Below are positions 1-9,027 of a DNA stretch of 64,000 nt, piece after piece. The stretch lies in assembly GCF_003268815.1 (NCBI RefSeq), contig NZ_QLSV01000002.1, positions 62,001-126,000 of the forward strand, in the 5' to 3' direction. The notes under the pieces were generated by a model. That model was not told the DNA's origin, made no database searches, and worked only from the letters and a program-made list of their open reading frames with translations. The DNA is from Flavobacterium lacus. GTDB lineage: Bacteria > Bacteroidota > Bacteroidia > Flavobacteriales > Flavobacteriaceae. The stretch's first letter is position 1; each line of letters begins with the position of its first letter. The translations under genes were made by a program, and so were the position numbers.

Positions 1-1
1 A

Positions 2-502
2 TCTACCACCGGTTTCAACGTGGGGTTGGTTGGTGATTTACGTTTGCATCAAAATATAAACCTCCGTTTTGAACCGGGTTTATACTACACACAACGAAAT
101 TTAACTTTTCCAAATTTTGATAACCAATTTGATGCTTTTCGAGAAGTGAAATCAACTTATATTCATTTTCCTTTATTGCTAAAATTTTCATCACAACGAA
201 TAGGAAACATTAGACCTTACTTACTTGGAGGAGTTTCAACTGCTCTTAATCTTTCGAGTAATGCCAATGCTCAAGACGATAATTCGAACAACCGTTTCCG
301 AATGGTAAAATGGACAAATTTTTATGAAGTGGGTTTTGGAATCGATATTTATTTAGAATATTTCAAATTCTCACCTTCCATAAGAGGTGTATTTAGTTTT
401 AACGATGAATTAATTCGCGATAACGACCCAAATAGTCCATGGACTTCTACAGTAGATTCGATGAAAACAAGAGGTTTTTTTGTGAATTTTACTTTCCACT
501 AA
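2..502 (+). CDS. porT: PorT, type IX secretion outer-membrane protein (3' part)
   Basis: This is the C-terminal part of an outer-membrane beta-barrel protein of the PorT family. PorT is needed for type IX secretion and, in gliding flavobacteria, for export of motility adhesins. The open frame runs into the left edge (it reads STTGFNVGLVGD before the first possible GTG at 20), so the signal peptide and first strands are missing. What is visible alternates amphipathic strands (NLRFEPGLYYTQRNLTF, YIHFPLLLKFS, RPYLLGGVSTALNL, FEVGFGIDIYLEYFKF-like stretches) and ends in the aromatic strand FFVNFTFH, typical of a barrel. The 3' end overlaps the convergent methyltransferase gene by 14 bp, an arrangement I recall for porT in flavobacteria. 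Family assignment is from recognition of the sequence, not from a search. Confidence 0.82.
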   Translation, partial: STTGFNVGLVGDLRLHQNINLRFEPGLYYTQRNLTFPNFDNQFDAFREVKSTYIHFPLLLKFSSQRIGNIRPYLLGGVSTALNLSSNANAQDDNSNNRFRMVKWTNFYEVGFGIDIYLEYFKFSPSIRGVFSFNDELIRDNDPNSPWTSTVDSMKTRGFFVNFTFH

Positions 503-1226
503 GATTTTTTCGAAACTCACTCAACAAAATAGCCGTGGCAGTGGCAACGTTGAGACTTTCTGTTTTTTGTAATTTTCCAAACCGTGGAATACTGATTTTT
601 TTCTGAATCAAAGCTTCAACAGTTGCAGTAACTCCATTGGCCTCATTTCCCATGACCAAAACGGCAGTGGTTGGCAATTCAGTTTCATACACCACATCAC
701 CATCCATAAATGCACCATAAATAGGTTGCTTTGTATTCTTTAAAAAACGTTCTAAAGAAGTATAAACCACATTTACTCTTGCAATTGAACCCATTGTTGC
801 CTGAATTACTTTTGGATTATAAAGATCTGCTGTTTCCTCGGAACAAATCAGTTGCTCGATGCCGAACCAATCGCACAAACGAATAATTGTTCCCAAATTT
901 CCAGGATCTCGAATATCGTCTAAAACCAGCGTTAAACCTTCATATTTAATTGGTTTTGACGGTGCTATTTTAAAAACAGCCAAACAGGTATTAGGTGTTT
1001 TTAAACAACTTATTTTCTTTAAATCGGTTTCCGAAATAATGTCCGGCTTAACTTTATTATTCAGTTGCAGAGACGAATCCGTTGAATAAAACTCTTGAAT
1101 TTCAAAACTTGAATTATATAATTCCTGAATTACTTTTATACCTTCTGCAATAAAAAGTTGTTGCTCATTCCTAAACTTTTTTTGATGTAATCCGGTAATT
1201 CGTTTAATTTGGTTTTTACTAACCAT
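489..1226 (-). CDS. TrmH/SpoU-family RNA 2'-O-methyltransferase
   Basis: A 245-residue SPOUT-class methyltransferase that probably methylates a ribose in rRNA or tRNA using S-adenosylmethionine. The N-terminal part (residues 1-75, with KRITGLHQKKFRNEQQLF) matches the substrate-binding domain of 23S rRNA methyltransferases of this family. The three SpoU motifs are present: motif 1 LDDIRDPGNLGTIIRLCDWF (about residues 102-121), motif 2 VLVMGNEANGV, and motif 3 IPRFGKLQKTESLNVATA near the C-terminus. The trefoil-knot SAM site is therefore intact. It converges on porT and diverges from tamL, with only 36 bp between the two starts. The exact target nucleotide cannot be told from the sequence. Confidence 0.87.
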   Translation of the reverse strand: MVSKNQIKRITGLHQKKFRNEQQLFIAEGIKVIQELYNSSFEIQEFYSTDSSLQLNNKVKPDIISETDLKKISCLKTPNTCLAVFKIAPSKPIKYEGLTLVLDDIRDPGNLGTIIRLCDWFGIEQLICSEETADLYNPKVIQATMGSIARVNVVYTSLERFLKNTKQPIYGAFMDGDVVYETELPTTAVLVMGNEANGVTATVEALIQKKISIPRFGKLQKTESLNVATATAILLSEFRKNLSGK

Positions 1227-1235
1227 AAAATAATG

Positions 1236-1243
1236 TACTTTTG
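1236..1243 (+). promoter_or_regulatory. -7 promoter box for tamL
   Basis: TACTTTTG fits the Bacteroidetes sigma-ABfr -7 consensus TAnnTTTG. It lies 20 bp before the TTG start of tamL, inside the 36-bp gap to the divergent methyltransferase gene. No clear -33 TTTG is seen at the usual spacing. Because no in-frame ATG exists in this leader, the box supports the TTG start. Confidence 0.55.
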
Positions 1244-1262
1244 AATTAAATTTCTAATTCAA

Positions 1263-3818
1263 TTGAAAAAGATTTCTGCAAAAATATCATTAATAATTTT
1301 AATTATACTCTTTTTTTACGCCTGTGACTCTGTCAAAAGAGTTCCGGAAGGTAAAAATCTACTCGCAAAATCAGAAATTATTGTTGATGGTAAAAAAATA
1401 AAAAACGAGGATGTAACCGAACTAATCTCGCAAAAACCAAACACCCGATTTCTAAATTTACCGCTAAGTTTATATTTGTATAATTGGGCAAAACCCAATC
1501 ATGATTCACTTTTTACAGAAAAATTCATTAAAGACACAATCCGATTTAAAAGGAATTCAAAATTCTTTTCCTCTAAACAAGTATACCGTTTAGGCGAATC
1601 TTTTTGGTACTCGGGTATTCATAATTTTTTAAAAAATACCGGTGAAGCCCCTGTTATTTTAGATGAATTAAAAACACAAAAATCAGCAACAAAACTCAAA
1701 GTGTATTATTTTAATGAAGGTTATTTCAATGTAAATACAACTACCACTACCGATACAATTGGAACAAAAAAAGCAGCTACAACTTATGTCGTAACACTGG
1801 GCAAACCTTATGTGATAGATAGTATCAACAAAAAAATAAGCTCGCCCGTGATAGATTCACTGTACAGGAGAACTGAACAATTGTCAATCATAAAATCTGG
1901 TGTACAATATAAATCTGACCATTTTGAAGAAGAAAGAAATCGACTTACAAACTCCTTCAGAAACAATGGTGTGTATAATTTTCAACAAAATTATATCAAT
2001 TTTGATATCGATACAATTAACACCGGAAATAAAGCAAATGTCAATTTGTTAATCAGTGATTATTCATTTCGAGATGGCGACTCACTTGTTAAAACTCCTT
2101 TTAAAGTTTATAAAATTAGTGAGGTCAATATTTACACTGACAATCCATCCTCGAAAAACAAAGTGAAAATCGCAGATAGTATTGTGTATAATAACTATAA
2201 CTTATATAGTGTTGACAAATTAAAATACCGTCCAAAAGCAATTACAAATGCTATATTTATTAGTAAAGGTGACACTTATGCCGATTTCAAAAACAACCTT
2301 ACTTCTCGTTCGCTTAATAATTTCAAAGTTTTTACTTATCCCTCTATTCAATATGAACTTGATCCAAACGACAGTTTAGCAAACTCTTTGATCGCGAATA
2401 TTTACCTCAGTTCGAGAAAAAAATACAGTTTTGGGGCTTCATTTGACGCTTTACATTCAAATATTCAAGACTTTGGTTTAGCCGGAAATGCCTCTTTTTC
2501 TATTCGAAATATATTCAATGGAGCAGAAACGCTCGAAATAGCAGCGAGAGGAAATATTGGTTCATCACAAGACCTGGCAAATCCGGACAATACTTTTTTC
2601 AATATTTCAGAATACGGTGCGGATCTGCGATTGAATTTTCCGCGGGTTTTCTTTCCTCTGAAAACAGACAGAATTATTCGTAAAGAAATGATTCCATCCA
2701 CACAAATTAGCTTAGGTTTTGCCAAGCAGGAAAACATTGGTTTAGATAAAGAAAATTTTACAGGTGCTCTTACTTATAACTGGACCCCTAAAAGATATAA
2801 TGCTGTTCGTTTTGATTTGTTCAATATTCAGTACATTAAGAATATTAATGTGAGTAATTATTTCAATGTATATCGTTCATCCTATCAAGCGTTGAATGAT
2901 ATAGCACAAAATTATGAAGTTGATTCATCATTTTTAAACGACGATGGCAACTTAACTATTCCATTTGGAACAGACGGTTTTCTTAACGAAATCTTACTGA
3001 ATGATCCCGGCATTAATCCAACTCCATCTGATTTTAATACCATCCGAAGCATAAACGAACGTAAAAACAGATTAACCGAAAACAACCTCATCATTGCGTC
3101 GAGTTATAGTTTTTCTAAAACCACAAAAACCAGCTTATTAGACAATAATTTTTACGTTTTCAGAATTAAAGGAGAATCTGCTGGAAATTTATTATCACTT
3201 ATTGCAGATGCTTCTGACCAGCCAACAGGACCAAATGGGAACACAACTTTTTTTGACATTGAGTTTTCACAATACCTCAAAGGTGAATTTGAATATATCA
3301 AACATTTTGATTTGAGAAACAATATGGTTTTTGCAACCAGAACATTTTTTGGAATAGCCATTCCTTACGGAAATTCAAACAGCATTCCGTTTTCACGAAG
3401 TTATTTTGGTGGAGGTTCAAACGACAACAGAGCTTGGCGACCTTATGGACTTGGCCCGGGAAGAAGTGGAGCCAGAAACGATTTTAACGAAGCCAATATG
3501 AAGATTTTATTGAATGCCGAATTACGTTTTAAAATGTTTGGTAAATTAAGAGGTGCTCTCTTTGTGGATGCCGGAAATATTTGGAACGTTTTGGACAATG
3601 TGGAAGACGAAGATTTTATTTTTAAAGGAGTAGATTCACTAAAAGACATTGCCGTAGGATCCGGTTTCGGAATTCGATATGACTTCGGATTTGTGGTTGC
3701 CCGATTCGATTTCGGATTTAAAACGTACAATCCAGCCTATGAAGTTGGAAAAAGGTGGTTTAGAGAATATAATTTTAGTAACTCTGTCTTTAATGTGGGA
3801 ATTAATTATCCTTTCTAA
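1263..3818 (+). CDS. tamL: TamL-like lipoprotein, BamA/TamA outer-membrane insertase family
   Basis: An 851-residue outer-membrane protein of the Omp85 (BamA/TamA) superfamily that carries a lipoprotein signal. The N-terminus MKKISAKISLIILIILFFYAC places a lipidated Cys at residue 21. Next come POTRA-like segments (roughly residues 30-390, including GKNLLAKSEIIVDGKKI), then a 16-strand-type barrel with the surface-antigen region GGSNDNRAWRPYGLGPG and an ending with alternating aromatics (FNVGINYPF). Lipid-anchored TamA homologues (TamL) are an established Bacteroidetes feature and are thought to work with TamB/AsmA-like proteins in outer-membrane assembly. The start is TTG, with a -7 box just upstream. 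The gene stands alone before the aldolase gene. A BamA paralogue without TamB partner function is the main alternative. Confidence 0.85.
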   Translation: MKKISAKISLIILIILFFYACDSVKRVPEGKNLLAKSEIIVDGKKIKNEDVTELISQKPNTRFLNLPLSLYLYNWAKPNHDSLFTEKFIKDTIRFKRNSKFFSSKQVYRLGESFWYSGIHNFLKNTGEAPVILDELKTQKSATKLKVYYFNEGYFNVNTTTTTDTIGTKKAATTYVVTLGKPYVIDSINKKISSPVIDSLYRRTEQLSIIKSGVQYKSDHFEEERNRLTNSFRNNGVYNFQQNYINFDIDTINTGNKANVNLLISDYSFRDGDSLVKTPFKVYKISEVNIYTDNPSSKNKVKIADSIVYNNYNLYSVDKLKYRPKAITNAIFISKGDTYADFKNNLTSRSLNNFKVFTYPSIQYELDPNDSLANSLIANIYLSSRKKYSFGASFDALHSNIQDFGLAGNASFSIRNIFNGAETLEIAARGNIGSSQDLANPDNTFFNISEYGADLRLNFPRVFFPLKTDRIIRKEMIPSTQISLGFAKQENIGLDKENFTGALTYNWTPKRYNAVRFDLFNIQYIKNINVSNYFNVYRSSYQALNDIAQNYEVDSSFLNDDGNLTIPFGTDGFLNEILLNDPGINPTPSDFNTIRSINERKNRLTENNLIIASSYSFSKTTKTSLLDNNFYVFRIKGESAGNLLSLIADASDQPTGPNGNTTFFDIEFSQYLKGEFEYIKHFDLRNNMVFATRTFFGIAIPYGNSNSIPFSRSYFGGGSNDNRAWRPYGLGPGRSGARNDFNEANMKILLNAELRFKMFGKLRGALFVDAGNIWNVLDNVEDEDFIFKGVDSLKDIAVGSGFGIRYDFGFVVARFDFGFKTYNPAYEVGKRWFREYNFSNSVFNVGINYPF

Positions 3819-3881
3819 AACGTTATCGTAATTTTTTAGAAAAACTAACTGATACTGCTTCGATTTTATAGTCAATTATTT

Positions 3882-3910
3882 TTTGTTCACTCGATTAATT
3901 CCTATTTTTG
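3882..3910 (+). promoter_or_regulatory. Promoter for the aldolase gene
   Basis: A -33 element TTTG (3882-3885), a 17-bp spacer and a -7 element TATTTTTG (3903-3910) match the Bacteroidetes TTTG-n(17-20)-TAnnTTTG promoter. The ATG of the aldolase follows 25 bp later. Confidence 0.6.
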
Positions 3911-3935
3911 TTCTCTTAACTAATATATAAGCAAA

Positions 3936-5003
3936 ATGGCACACAACATAAAACCAGGAGTTGCAACCGGAGATCAGGTTCAAGAAATTTTTAATTATGC
4001 AAAAGAAAAAGGATTTGCTTTACCGGCTGTAAATGTTATCGGCTCAAGCACGATCAATGGTGTTTTAGAAACAGCTGCAAAATTAAATGCTCCTGTTATT
4101 ATTCAGTTTTCAAATGGAGGAGCATCATATAATGCTGGAAAAGGACTTTCTAACGAAGGACAACGTGCTGCTATTTTAGGTGGAATTGCCGGTGCAAAAC
4201 ACATTCATACATTAGCTGAAGCATACGGAGCAACCGTAATTCTGCACACAGACCATTGTGCAAAAAATTTATTGCCTTGGATTGATGGTTTGTTGGATGC
4301 ATCTGAAAAACATTTTGCTGAAACAGGAAAACCATTATTTTCCTCGCACATGATTGATTTATCGGAAGAACCAATCGAAGAAAACATTCATATTTGTAAA
4401 GAATATTTAGCTCGTATGAGTAAAATGGGAATGACATTAGAAATTGAATTAGGTGTAACCGGTGGTGAAGAAGATGGTGTTGATAATTCAGATGTTGACA
4501 GCTCAAAATTATACACTCAACCTGAAGAAGTGGCTTACGCGTATGAAGAATTGATGAAAGTGAGTCCAAAATTCACTATCGCAGCTGCTTTTGGAAATGT
4601 GCATGGTGTTTATAAACCCGGAAATGTAAAATTGACGCCAATTATTTTGAAAAATTCGCAGGAATTTGTTCAGAAAAAATTCAATACCGATTCAAATCCG
4701 ATTGATTTTGTTTTTCATGGCGGATCAGGTTCTACATTAGAAGAAATCAGAGAGGCCATTTCGTATGGTGTAATCAAAATGAATATTGACACCGATTTAC
4801 AATTTGCCTTTACGGAAGGAATTCGTGATTATATGGTAAACAAAATTGATTACTTGAGAACTCAAATTGGTAGTCCGGACGGAGCAGATTCTCCAAACAA
4901 AAAACACTACGACCCAAGAAAATGGATTCGCGAAGGTGAAGTTACATTCAACACCCGTTTAGAGCAAGCTTTCGCTGATTTGAACAATGTGAATACACTA
5001 TAA
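3936..5003 (+). CDS. fbaA: Class II fructose-bisphosphate aldolase
   Basis: A 355-residue zinc-dependent aldolase that interconverts fructose 1,6-bisphosphate with dihydroxyacetone phosphate and glyceraldehyde 3-phosphate in glycolysis and gluconeogenesis. Family motifs are intact: VILHTDHCAKN carries the proton-relay Asp and a zinc-ligand His, LEIELGVTGGEEDGVDN holds a metal-binding Glu, AAFGNVHGVYKPGNVKL holds a zinc His and phosphate contacts, and FHGGSGS and NIDTDLQFA bind the phosphates. The length matches the E. coli FbaA type (class IIA). No signal peptide, so cytoplasmic. It has its own promoter and is followed after 39 bp by accD, the gap being almost wholly a heptamer repeat. Confidence 0.95.
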   Translation: MAHNIKPGVATGDQVQEIFNYAKEKGFALPAVNVIGSSTINGVLETAAKLNAPVIIQFSNGGASYNAGKGLSNEGQRAAILGGIAGAKHIHTLAEAYGATVILHTDHCAKNLLPWIDGLLDASEKHFAETGKPLFSSHMIDLSEEPIEENIHICKEYLARMSKMGMTLEIELGVTGGEEDGVDNSDVDSSKLYTQPEEVAYAYEELMKVSPKFTIAAAFGNVHGVYKPGNVKLTPIILKNSQEFVQKKFNTDSNPIDFVFHGGSGSTLEEIREAISYGVIKMNIDTDLQFAFTEGIRDYMVNKIDYLRTQIGSPDGADSPNKKHYDPRKWIREGEVTFNTRLEQAFADLNNVNTL

Positions 5004-5005
5004 AA

Positions 5006-5040
5006 ACTGAACACTGAATACTGAACACTGAATACTTACT
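5006..5040 (+). repeat. Heptamer tandem repeat between fbaA and accD
   Basis: Five tandem 7-bp units fill nearly all of the 39-bp gap: ACTGAAC, ACTGAAT, ACTGAAC, ACTGAAT and the diverged ACTTACT. The array ends two bases before the accD ATG, so it occupies the leader where a ribosome-binding site would be. Unit length matches the array at 38420. Confidence 0.8.
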
Positions 5041-5042
5041 AT

Positions 5043-5897
5043 ATGGCTTGGTTTAAAAGAACAGAAAAAGGAATTCAAACCGCGACGGAAGATAAAAAAG
5101 ACGTTCCTAAAGGACTTTGGTATAAATCGCCTACCGGAAAAATTATTGATCAGGACGAATTAGCCAAAAATCTTTGGGTGAGTCCGGATGACGATTTTCA
5201 CGTGCGAATTGGAAGTAAAGAATATTTTGAAATTTTGTTTGACGACAATAAATTCAAAGAATTAGATGCCAAAATGACTTCGAAAGATCCTTTGCATTTT
5301 GTGGATACGAAGAAATATTCCGACCGATTAAAAGAAGCCTACGACAAAACCGGATTGAAAGATGCGGTACGAACAGCCGTAGGAAAATCAAAAGGGAAAG
5401 ATTTAGTCGTTTGTTGTATGGATTTTGCCTTTATCGGTGGTTCTATGGGAGCTGTGGTTGGAGAAAAAATTGCCAGAGGAATTGACTATTCCATCAAAAA
5501 CAAAGTGCCTTTTGTGATGATTTCAAAATCAGGAGGAGCAAGAATGATGGAAGCTGCATTTTCATTAATGCAATTAGCTAAAACTTCAGCAAAATTAGCT
5601 CAATTAGCCGAAGCTAAACTTCCCTACATTTCATTATGTACCGACCCAACTACGGGAGGAACAACGGCATCGTATGCCATGTTAGGCGATATTAATATTG
5701 GTGAACCCGGAGCATTAATCGGTTTTGCAGGGCCAAGAGTTGTAAAAGACACCACCGGAAAAGATTTGCCAGAAGGTTTTCAAACTTCAGAATTTTTGTT
5801 AGAACACGGATTCCTGGATTTTATCACCCACCGAAAAGAATTAAAAGACAAAGTGAATCTCTATTTAGATTTAATTTTAAATGAAGATGTTAGATAA
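5043..5897 (+). CDS. accD: Acetyl-CoA carboxylase carboxyltransferase subunit beta
   Basis: A 284-residue AccD, which with AccA moves CO2 from carboxybiotin to acetyl-CoA to make malonyl-CoA for fatty-acid synthesis. The crotonase-like core is well preserved ([70 protein letters not shown]). The N-terminal zinc-ribbon region is recognisable by [10 protein letters not shown] and [12 protein letters not shown], but all four zinc-ligand cysteines of the E. coli protein are replaced (Ser29, Gly32, Ser48, Asp51). The protein should therefore bind no structural zinc there. A rho-independent terminator follows at once. Identity is clear; the zinc loss is read directly from the alignment of motifs. 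Confidence 0.95.
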   Translation: MAWFKRTEKGIQTATEDKKDVPKGLWYKSPTGKIIDQDELAKNLWVSPDDDFHVRIGSKEYFEILFDDNKFKELDAKMTSKDPLHFVDTKKYSDRLKEAYDKTGLKDAVRTAVGKSKGKDLVVCCMDFAFIGGSMGAVVGEKIARGIDYSIKNKVPFVMISKSGGARMMEAAFSLMQLAKTSAKLAQLAEAKLPYISLCTDPTTGGTTASYAMLGDINIGEPGALIGFAGPRVVKDTTGKDLPEGFQTSEFLLEHGFLDFITHRKELKDKVNLYLDLILNEDVR

Positions 5898-5900
5898 ATG

Positions 5901-5926
5901 AAATCCCGAGCAATCGGGATTTTTTT
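5901..5926 (+). terminator. Rho-independent terminator after accD
   Basis: ATCCCGA / TCGGGAT form a 7-bp stem (9 bp with flanking A-T pairs) around a GCAA loop, followed by a run of six T. It lies 3 bp after the accD stop and also before the 3' end of the convergent permease gene. Confidence 0.88.
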
Positions 5927-5945
5927 ATGTAATAAAGTATTTCAT

Positions 5946-7199
5946 TTACATCCCGCTCCTTATCGCCTCCACCGGATCCAATTTTGAAGCCGAAATCGCT
6001 GGCACGATTCCTGCGATGAGACCAATAATTCCTGCTAATCCGGCACCGAGCATCATGTTAGCAAAGCTCAATACAAATTCAAAATCCAATACTTTAGACA
6101 AAACCATTGCAATGAGCCAAACCATGACCAAACCAATAATTCCGCCGATTACAGAAAGTATGACTGCTTCAAATAAAAATTGAAACAAAATAAATTTATT
6201 TTTGGCTCCCAATGATTTTTGAATGCCAATTAAATTAGTTCTTTCTTTCACAGAGACAAACATGATATTGGCAATTCCGAAACCACCTACTAAGAGTGAA
6301 AATCCAGAGATAATCCATCCCACCACATTCATTTGTCCTACGATACTGTCAATCATATCGGTAAAACCGGAAAGCACATTGATGAAAAAATTGTCAATAT
6401 CAGCGGCTTTTAAGCCTCTAAAACTTCTTAGTTTTTGAGTGATTTCTCCTTTAAAACCCTCCATATCAATACCTTTTTCAGGTTTGATTAAAATGGCGGG
6501 TGTTAACATTGTGCTGTTTTCTCCATATAACCGTCTAATAAAATTCATCGGAATAAAAACGGCGTTATCACGACTATCACCAAAAGTTGAAAAACCTTGT
6601 TTTTGAGTCACTCCAATTACGTTAAAACGTTGACCATACATGCGAACTTTCTTCCCCAGAGCTTGTTCCGGACTATCAAATAAACCGTTTGAAACTTCGT
6701 AACCCAAAATAATTACTCCGGTTCCTGAATTAGATTCCGATTCATTAAAAAAACGTCCATGGTCAATTTTAATTCCGTCTATTCCGTCAAATTCGTTCGT
6801 TGTGGGCGTAACACGCACAGAACTCACCGTTTTCCCTTCAAATTTAATGTTTTCATTTCGGGTAAAAAGATTAAACGCAATTTTATCTACACCATTTAAT
6901 GATCGTTTTAAATAGTCAAATTCTTCATAGGTTACATCCGGAAATTGTTCTCTCTTCCAATTAGGCACCTCGGTAGGGCCAAAAGAAAAACGCAATAAAT
7001 AAACCGTATTTTTATCTAAATCACCTAAGTCACCTTTGATTTTTTGGTCTAAAGAATCTACGGCCGCCAAAACAGCAATGATTGAAAAAATGCCAATTGT
7101 TACTCCAAGTAGCGACAAAAAAGTCCGCAATTTATTGTTTCGCAACGCATTCATTGCAAAATTGAAACTCTCCTTGAGCAAACGAAGATAAAGAAGCAT
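5946..7199 (-). CDS. MacB/FtsX-type ABC transporter permease
   Basis: A 417-residue membrane protein with the MacB layout: an N-terminal transmembrane helix (about residues 22-47, LRTFLSLLGVTIGIFSIIAV), a large periplasmic domain (about 50-270), then three C-terminal helices of the FtsX domain (GWIISGFSLLVGGFGIANIM, the FQFLFEAVILSVIGGIIGLV region, and LGAGLAGIIGLIAGIVPA) with the closing motif PVEAIR. MacB-type systems use mechanotransmission to act on periplasmic or lipoprotein substrates. No ATPase or membrane-fusion gene lies beside it, so the partner is elsewhere and the substrate is unknown. It converges on accD. Confidence 0.85.
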   Translation of the reverse strand: MLLYLRLLKESFNFAMNALRNNKLRTFLSLLGVTIGIFSIIAVLAAVDSLDQKIKGDLGDLDKNTVYLLRFSFGPTEVPNWKREQFPDVTYEEFDYLKRSLNGVDKIAFNLFTRNENIKFEGKTVSSVRVTPTTNEFDGIDGIKIDHGRFFNESESNSGTGVIILGYEVSNGLFDSPEQALGKKVRMYGQRFNVIGVTQKQGFSTFGDSRDNAVFIPMNFIRRLYGENSTMLTPAILIKPEKGIDMEGFKGEITQKLRSFRGLKAADIDNFFINVLSGFTDMIDSIVGQMNVVGWIISGFSLLVGGFGIANIMFVSVKERTNLIGIQKSLGAKNKFILFQFLFEAVILSVIGGIIGLVMVWLIAMVLSKVLDFEFVLSFANMMLGAGLAGIIGLIAGIVPAISASKLDPVEAIRSGM

Positions 7200-7389
7200 A
7201 GAATTTTTCTTAATTGTAAATATAGTTATTGGTAGTTTAAATTGCGGTTTTGTTACACTAAAATAGATGTTTTTTGTATTCTACTTTCTAAATTAATTAT
7301 TTGGTTACTAGTCACTAGAATTAAAAACAAAATTCTTATAATTATCAAATAAAAAATAGTAAAAAAAAAGAAAACTAATCCTATATTCC

Positions 7390-7421
7390 TTTGATAGTTA
7401 AACGGACAAATAGTACTTTTG
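7390..7421 (+). promoter_or_regulatory. Promoter for purH
   Basis: TTTG (7390-7393), a 20-bp spacer and TACTTTTG (7414-7421) match the Bacteroidetes promoter consensus. Transcription would begin near 7427. The frame of purH stays open upstream to a TTG that is part of the -33 box, so that TTG cannot be the real start and the ATG at 7445 is preferred. Confidence 0.7.
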
Positions 7422-7444
7422 CACCTTCAAAAAACAACAACACA

Positions 7445-8971
7445 ATGACAACTACAAAAACCATTCAATCTGCTTTAATTTCAGTGTTTGACAAAACCGG
7501 ATTAGAGCCAATTGTACAGCAATTACATCAACAAAATGTAACACTTTATTCGACCGGAGGAACAGAAGAATTCATTAAAAACTTAGGCATTCCGGTAGTT
7601 CCGGTAGAAGAAGTAACTTCCTATCCATCTATTTTAGGAGGAAGAGTAAAAACGCTTCATCCAAAAGTTTTTGGAGGAATATTGAATCGTCAAGACAACC
7701 CAAGCGATGTGGAAGAAATGAAAGCTTTCGAAATTCCGCAAATTGATTTGGTCATTGTGGATTTATATCCGTTTGAAAAAACGGTTGCATCCGGTGCTTC
7801 CGAAGCAGATATCATCGAAAAAATTGATATTGGTGGCATTTCTTTAATTCGTGCTGCTGCAAAAAATTTTAAAGACACTGTTATCGTTGCTTCTGTGAAT
7901 GAATACAATTATTTATTGGATTTGATATCTTCTCAAAATGGTGCTACCACTTTAGATCAAAGACGTCATTTGGCTACGAAAGCTTTCCATGTTTCTTCGC
8001 ATTATGATTCGGCTATTTTTAATTATTTCAATACAGACGAAACGGTTTACAAAGAAAGTATCGAAAATGGTCAAGTGCTTCGTTATGGCGAAAACCCGCA
8101 TCAAAAAGGATTTTTCTTTGGTGATTTTGATAAAATGTTCAGCAAATTGCACGGAAAAGAATTGTCATACAACAACTTGTTAGATGTTGATGCGGCTGTC
8201 AATTTGATCTTAGAATTTAAAGAAAATGATCCAACTTTTGCTATTTTAAAACACAATAATGCTTGTGGAATTGCAACACGAAGTTCAATGAAACAAGCCT
8301 ATTTAGATGCTTTAGCAGGCGACCCAACTTCTGCTTTTGGAGGCGTTTTAATTGCCAATGGAAAAATTGACAAAGCAACTGCTTTAGAAATTAATCAATT
8401 ATTTTGTGAAGTGGTGATTGCTACAAGTTATGATGACGAAGCTGTTTCCATCCTACAAGAAAAGAAAAACCGCATCATTTTAGTTCAGCATGAAGTTGAA
8501 TTGCCAAGCAAACAAATTAGAACTTGTTTGAACGGATTGTTAATTCAAGATAAAAATAACATAACCGACAATAAAGAAGGTCTAAAAACCGTTACCCTTA
8601 CAACACCTACTCATCAAGAAATTGAAGATTTACTTTTCGCCTCAAAAATCTGCAAAAACACAAAGTCAAATACGATTGTATTTGCCAAAAACGGACAATT
8701 AATTGCTTCCGGAACGGGTCAGACTTCACGTGTAGATGCTTTAAAACAAGCAATCGAAAAAGCGAATACTTTTGGTTTTGATTTAAATGGTGCAGTGATG
8801 GCAAGTGATGCATTTTTCCCGTTTCCGGATTGTGTAGAAATAGCTCATCATGCCGGAATAACCGCTGTTATTCAACCTGGTGGATCAATTAAAGATGAAT
8901 TAAGTATCAACTATTGCAACGAAAATAAAATTGCAATGGTATTTACAGGAACACGTCATTTTAAACATTAA
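7445..8971 (+). CDS. purH: Bifunctional AICAR formyltransferase / IMP cyclohydrolase
   Basis: PurH, 508 residues from the chosen ATG, carries out the last two steps of purine synthesis: formylation of AICAR with 10-formyl-tetrahydrofolate and closure of FAICAR to IMP. The N-terminal MGS-like cyclohydrolase domain is marked by ISVFDKTGLEPIV, LYSTGGTEEFI and GGRVKTLHPKVFGGIL. The transformylase domain begins with LRYGENPHQKG and includes LKHNNACGIA, DPTSAFGGV and the terminal FPDCVEIAHHAGITAVIQPG and GTRHFKH. The longer reading from 7391 is rejected because its start codon lies in the promoter. The protein is cytoplasmic and the gene seems monocistronic. Confidence 0.95.
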   Translation: MTTTKTIQSALISVFDKTGLEPIVQQLHQQNVTLYSTGGTEEFIKNLGIPVVPVEEVTSYPSILGGRVKTLHPKVFGGILNRQDNPSDVEEMKAFEIPQIDLVIVDLYPFEKTVASGASEADIIEKIDIGGISLIRAAAKNFKDTVIVASVNEYNYLLDLISSQNGATTLDQRRHLATKAFHVSSHYDSAIFNYFNTDETVYKESIENGQVLRYGENPHQKGFFFGDFDKMFSKLHGKELSYNNLLDVDAAVNLILEFKENDPTFAILKHNNACGIATRSSMKQAYLDALAGDPTSAFGGVLIANGKIDKATALEINQLFCEVVIATSYDDEAVSILQEKKNRIILVQHEVELPSKQIRTCLNGLLIQDKNNITDNKEGLKTVTLTTPTHQEIEDLLFASKICKNTKSNTIVFAKNGQLIASGTGQTSRVDALKQAIEKANTFGFDLNGAVMASDAFFPFPDCVEIAHHAGITAVIQPGGSIKDELSINYCNENKIAMVFTGTRHFKH

Positions 8972-8977
8972 TTTTTT

Positions 8978-8985
8978 TACCTTTG
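8978..8985 (+). promoter_or_regulatory. -7 promoter box for the mreB operon
   Basis: TACCTTTG fits TAnnTTTG and lies 43 bp before the mreB ATG, just after the purH stop. No convincing -33 TTTG is seen at 17-20 bp upstream. Confidence 0.5.
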
Positions 8986-9027
8986 TACGTTACAATTTTA
9001 TAAACCTAATTAACCCTAAACAAACGT

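Noticed and set aside
4171..4569. 132-codon open frame opposite fbaA
   Set aside because: Antisense to an intact, conserved aldolase; low-complexity His/Leu-rich product with no family signs.
7391..7444. Upstream extension of purH from a TTG codon
   Set aside because: The TTG is part of the -33 promoter element and the extension would lie mostly before the predicted transcription start.
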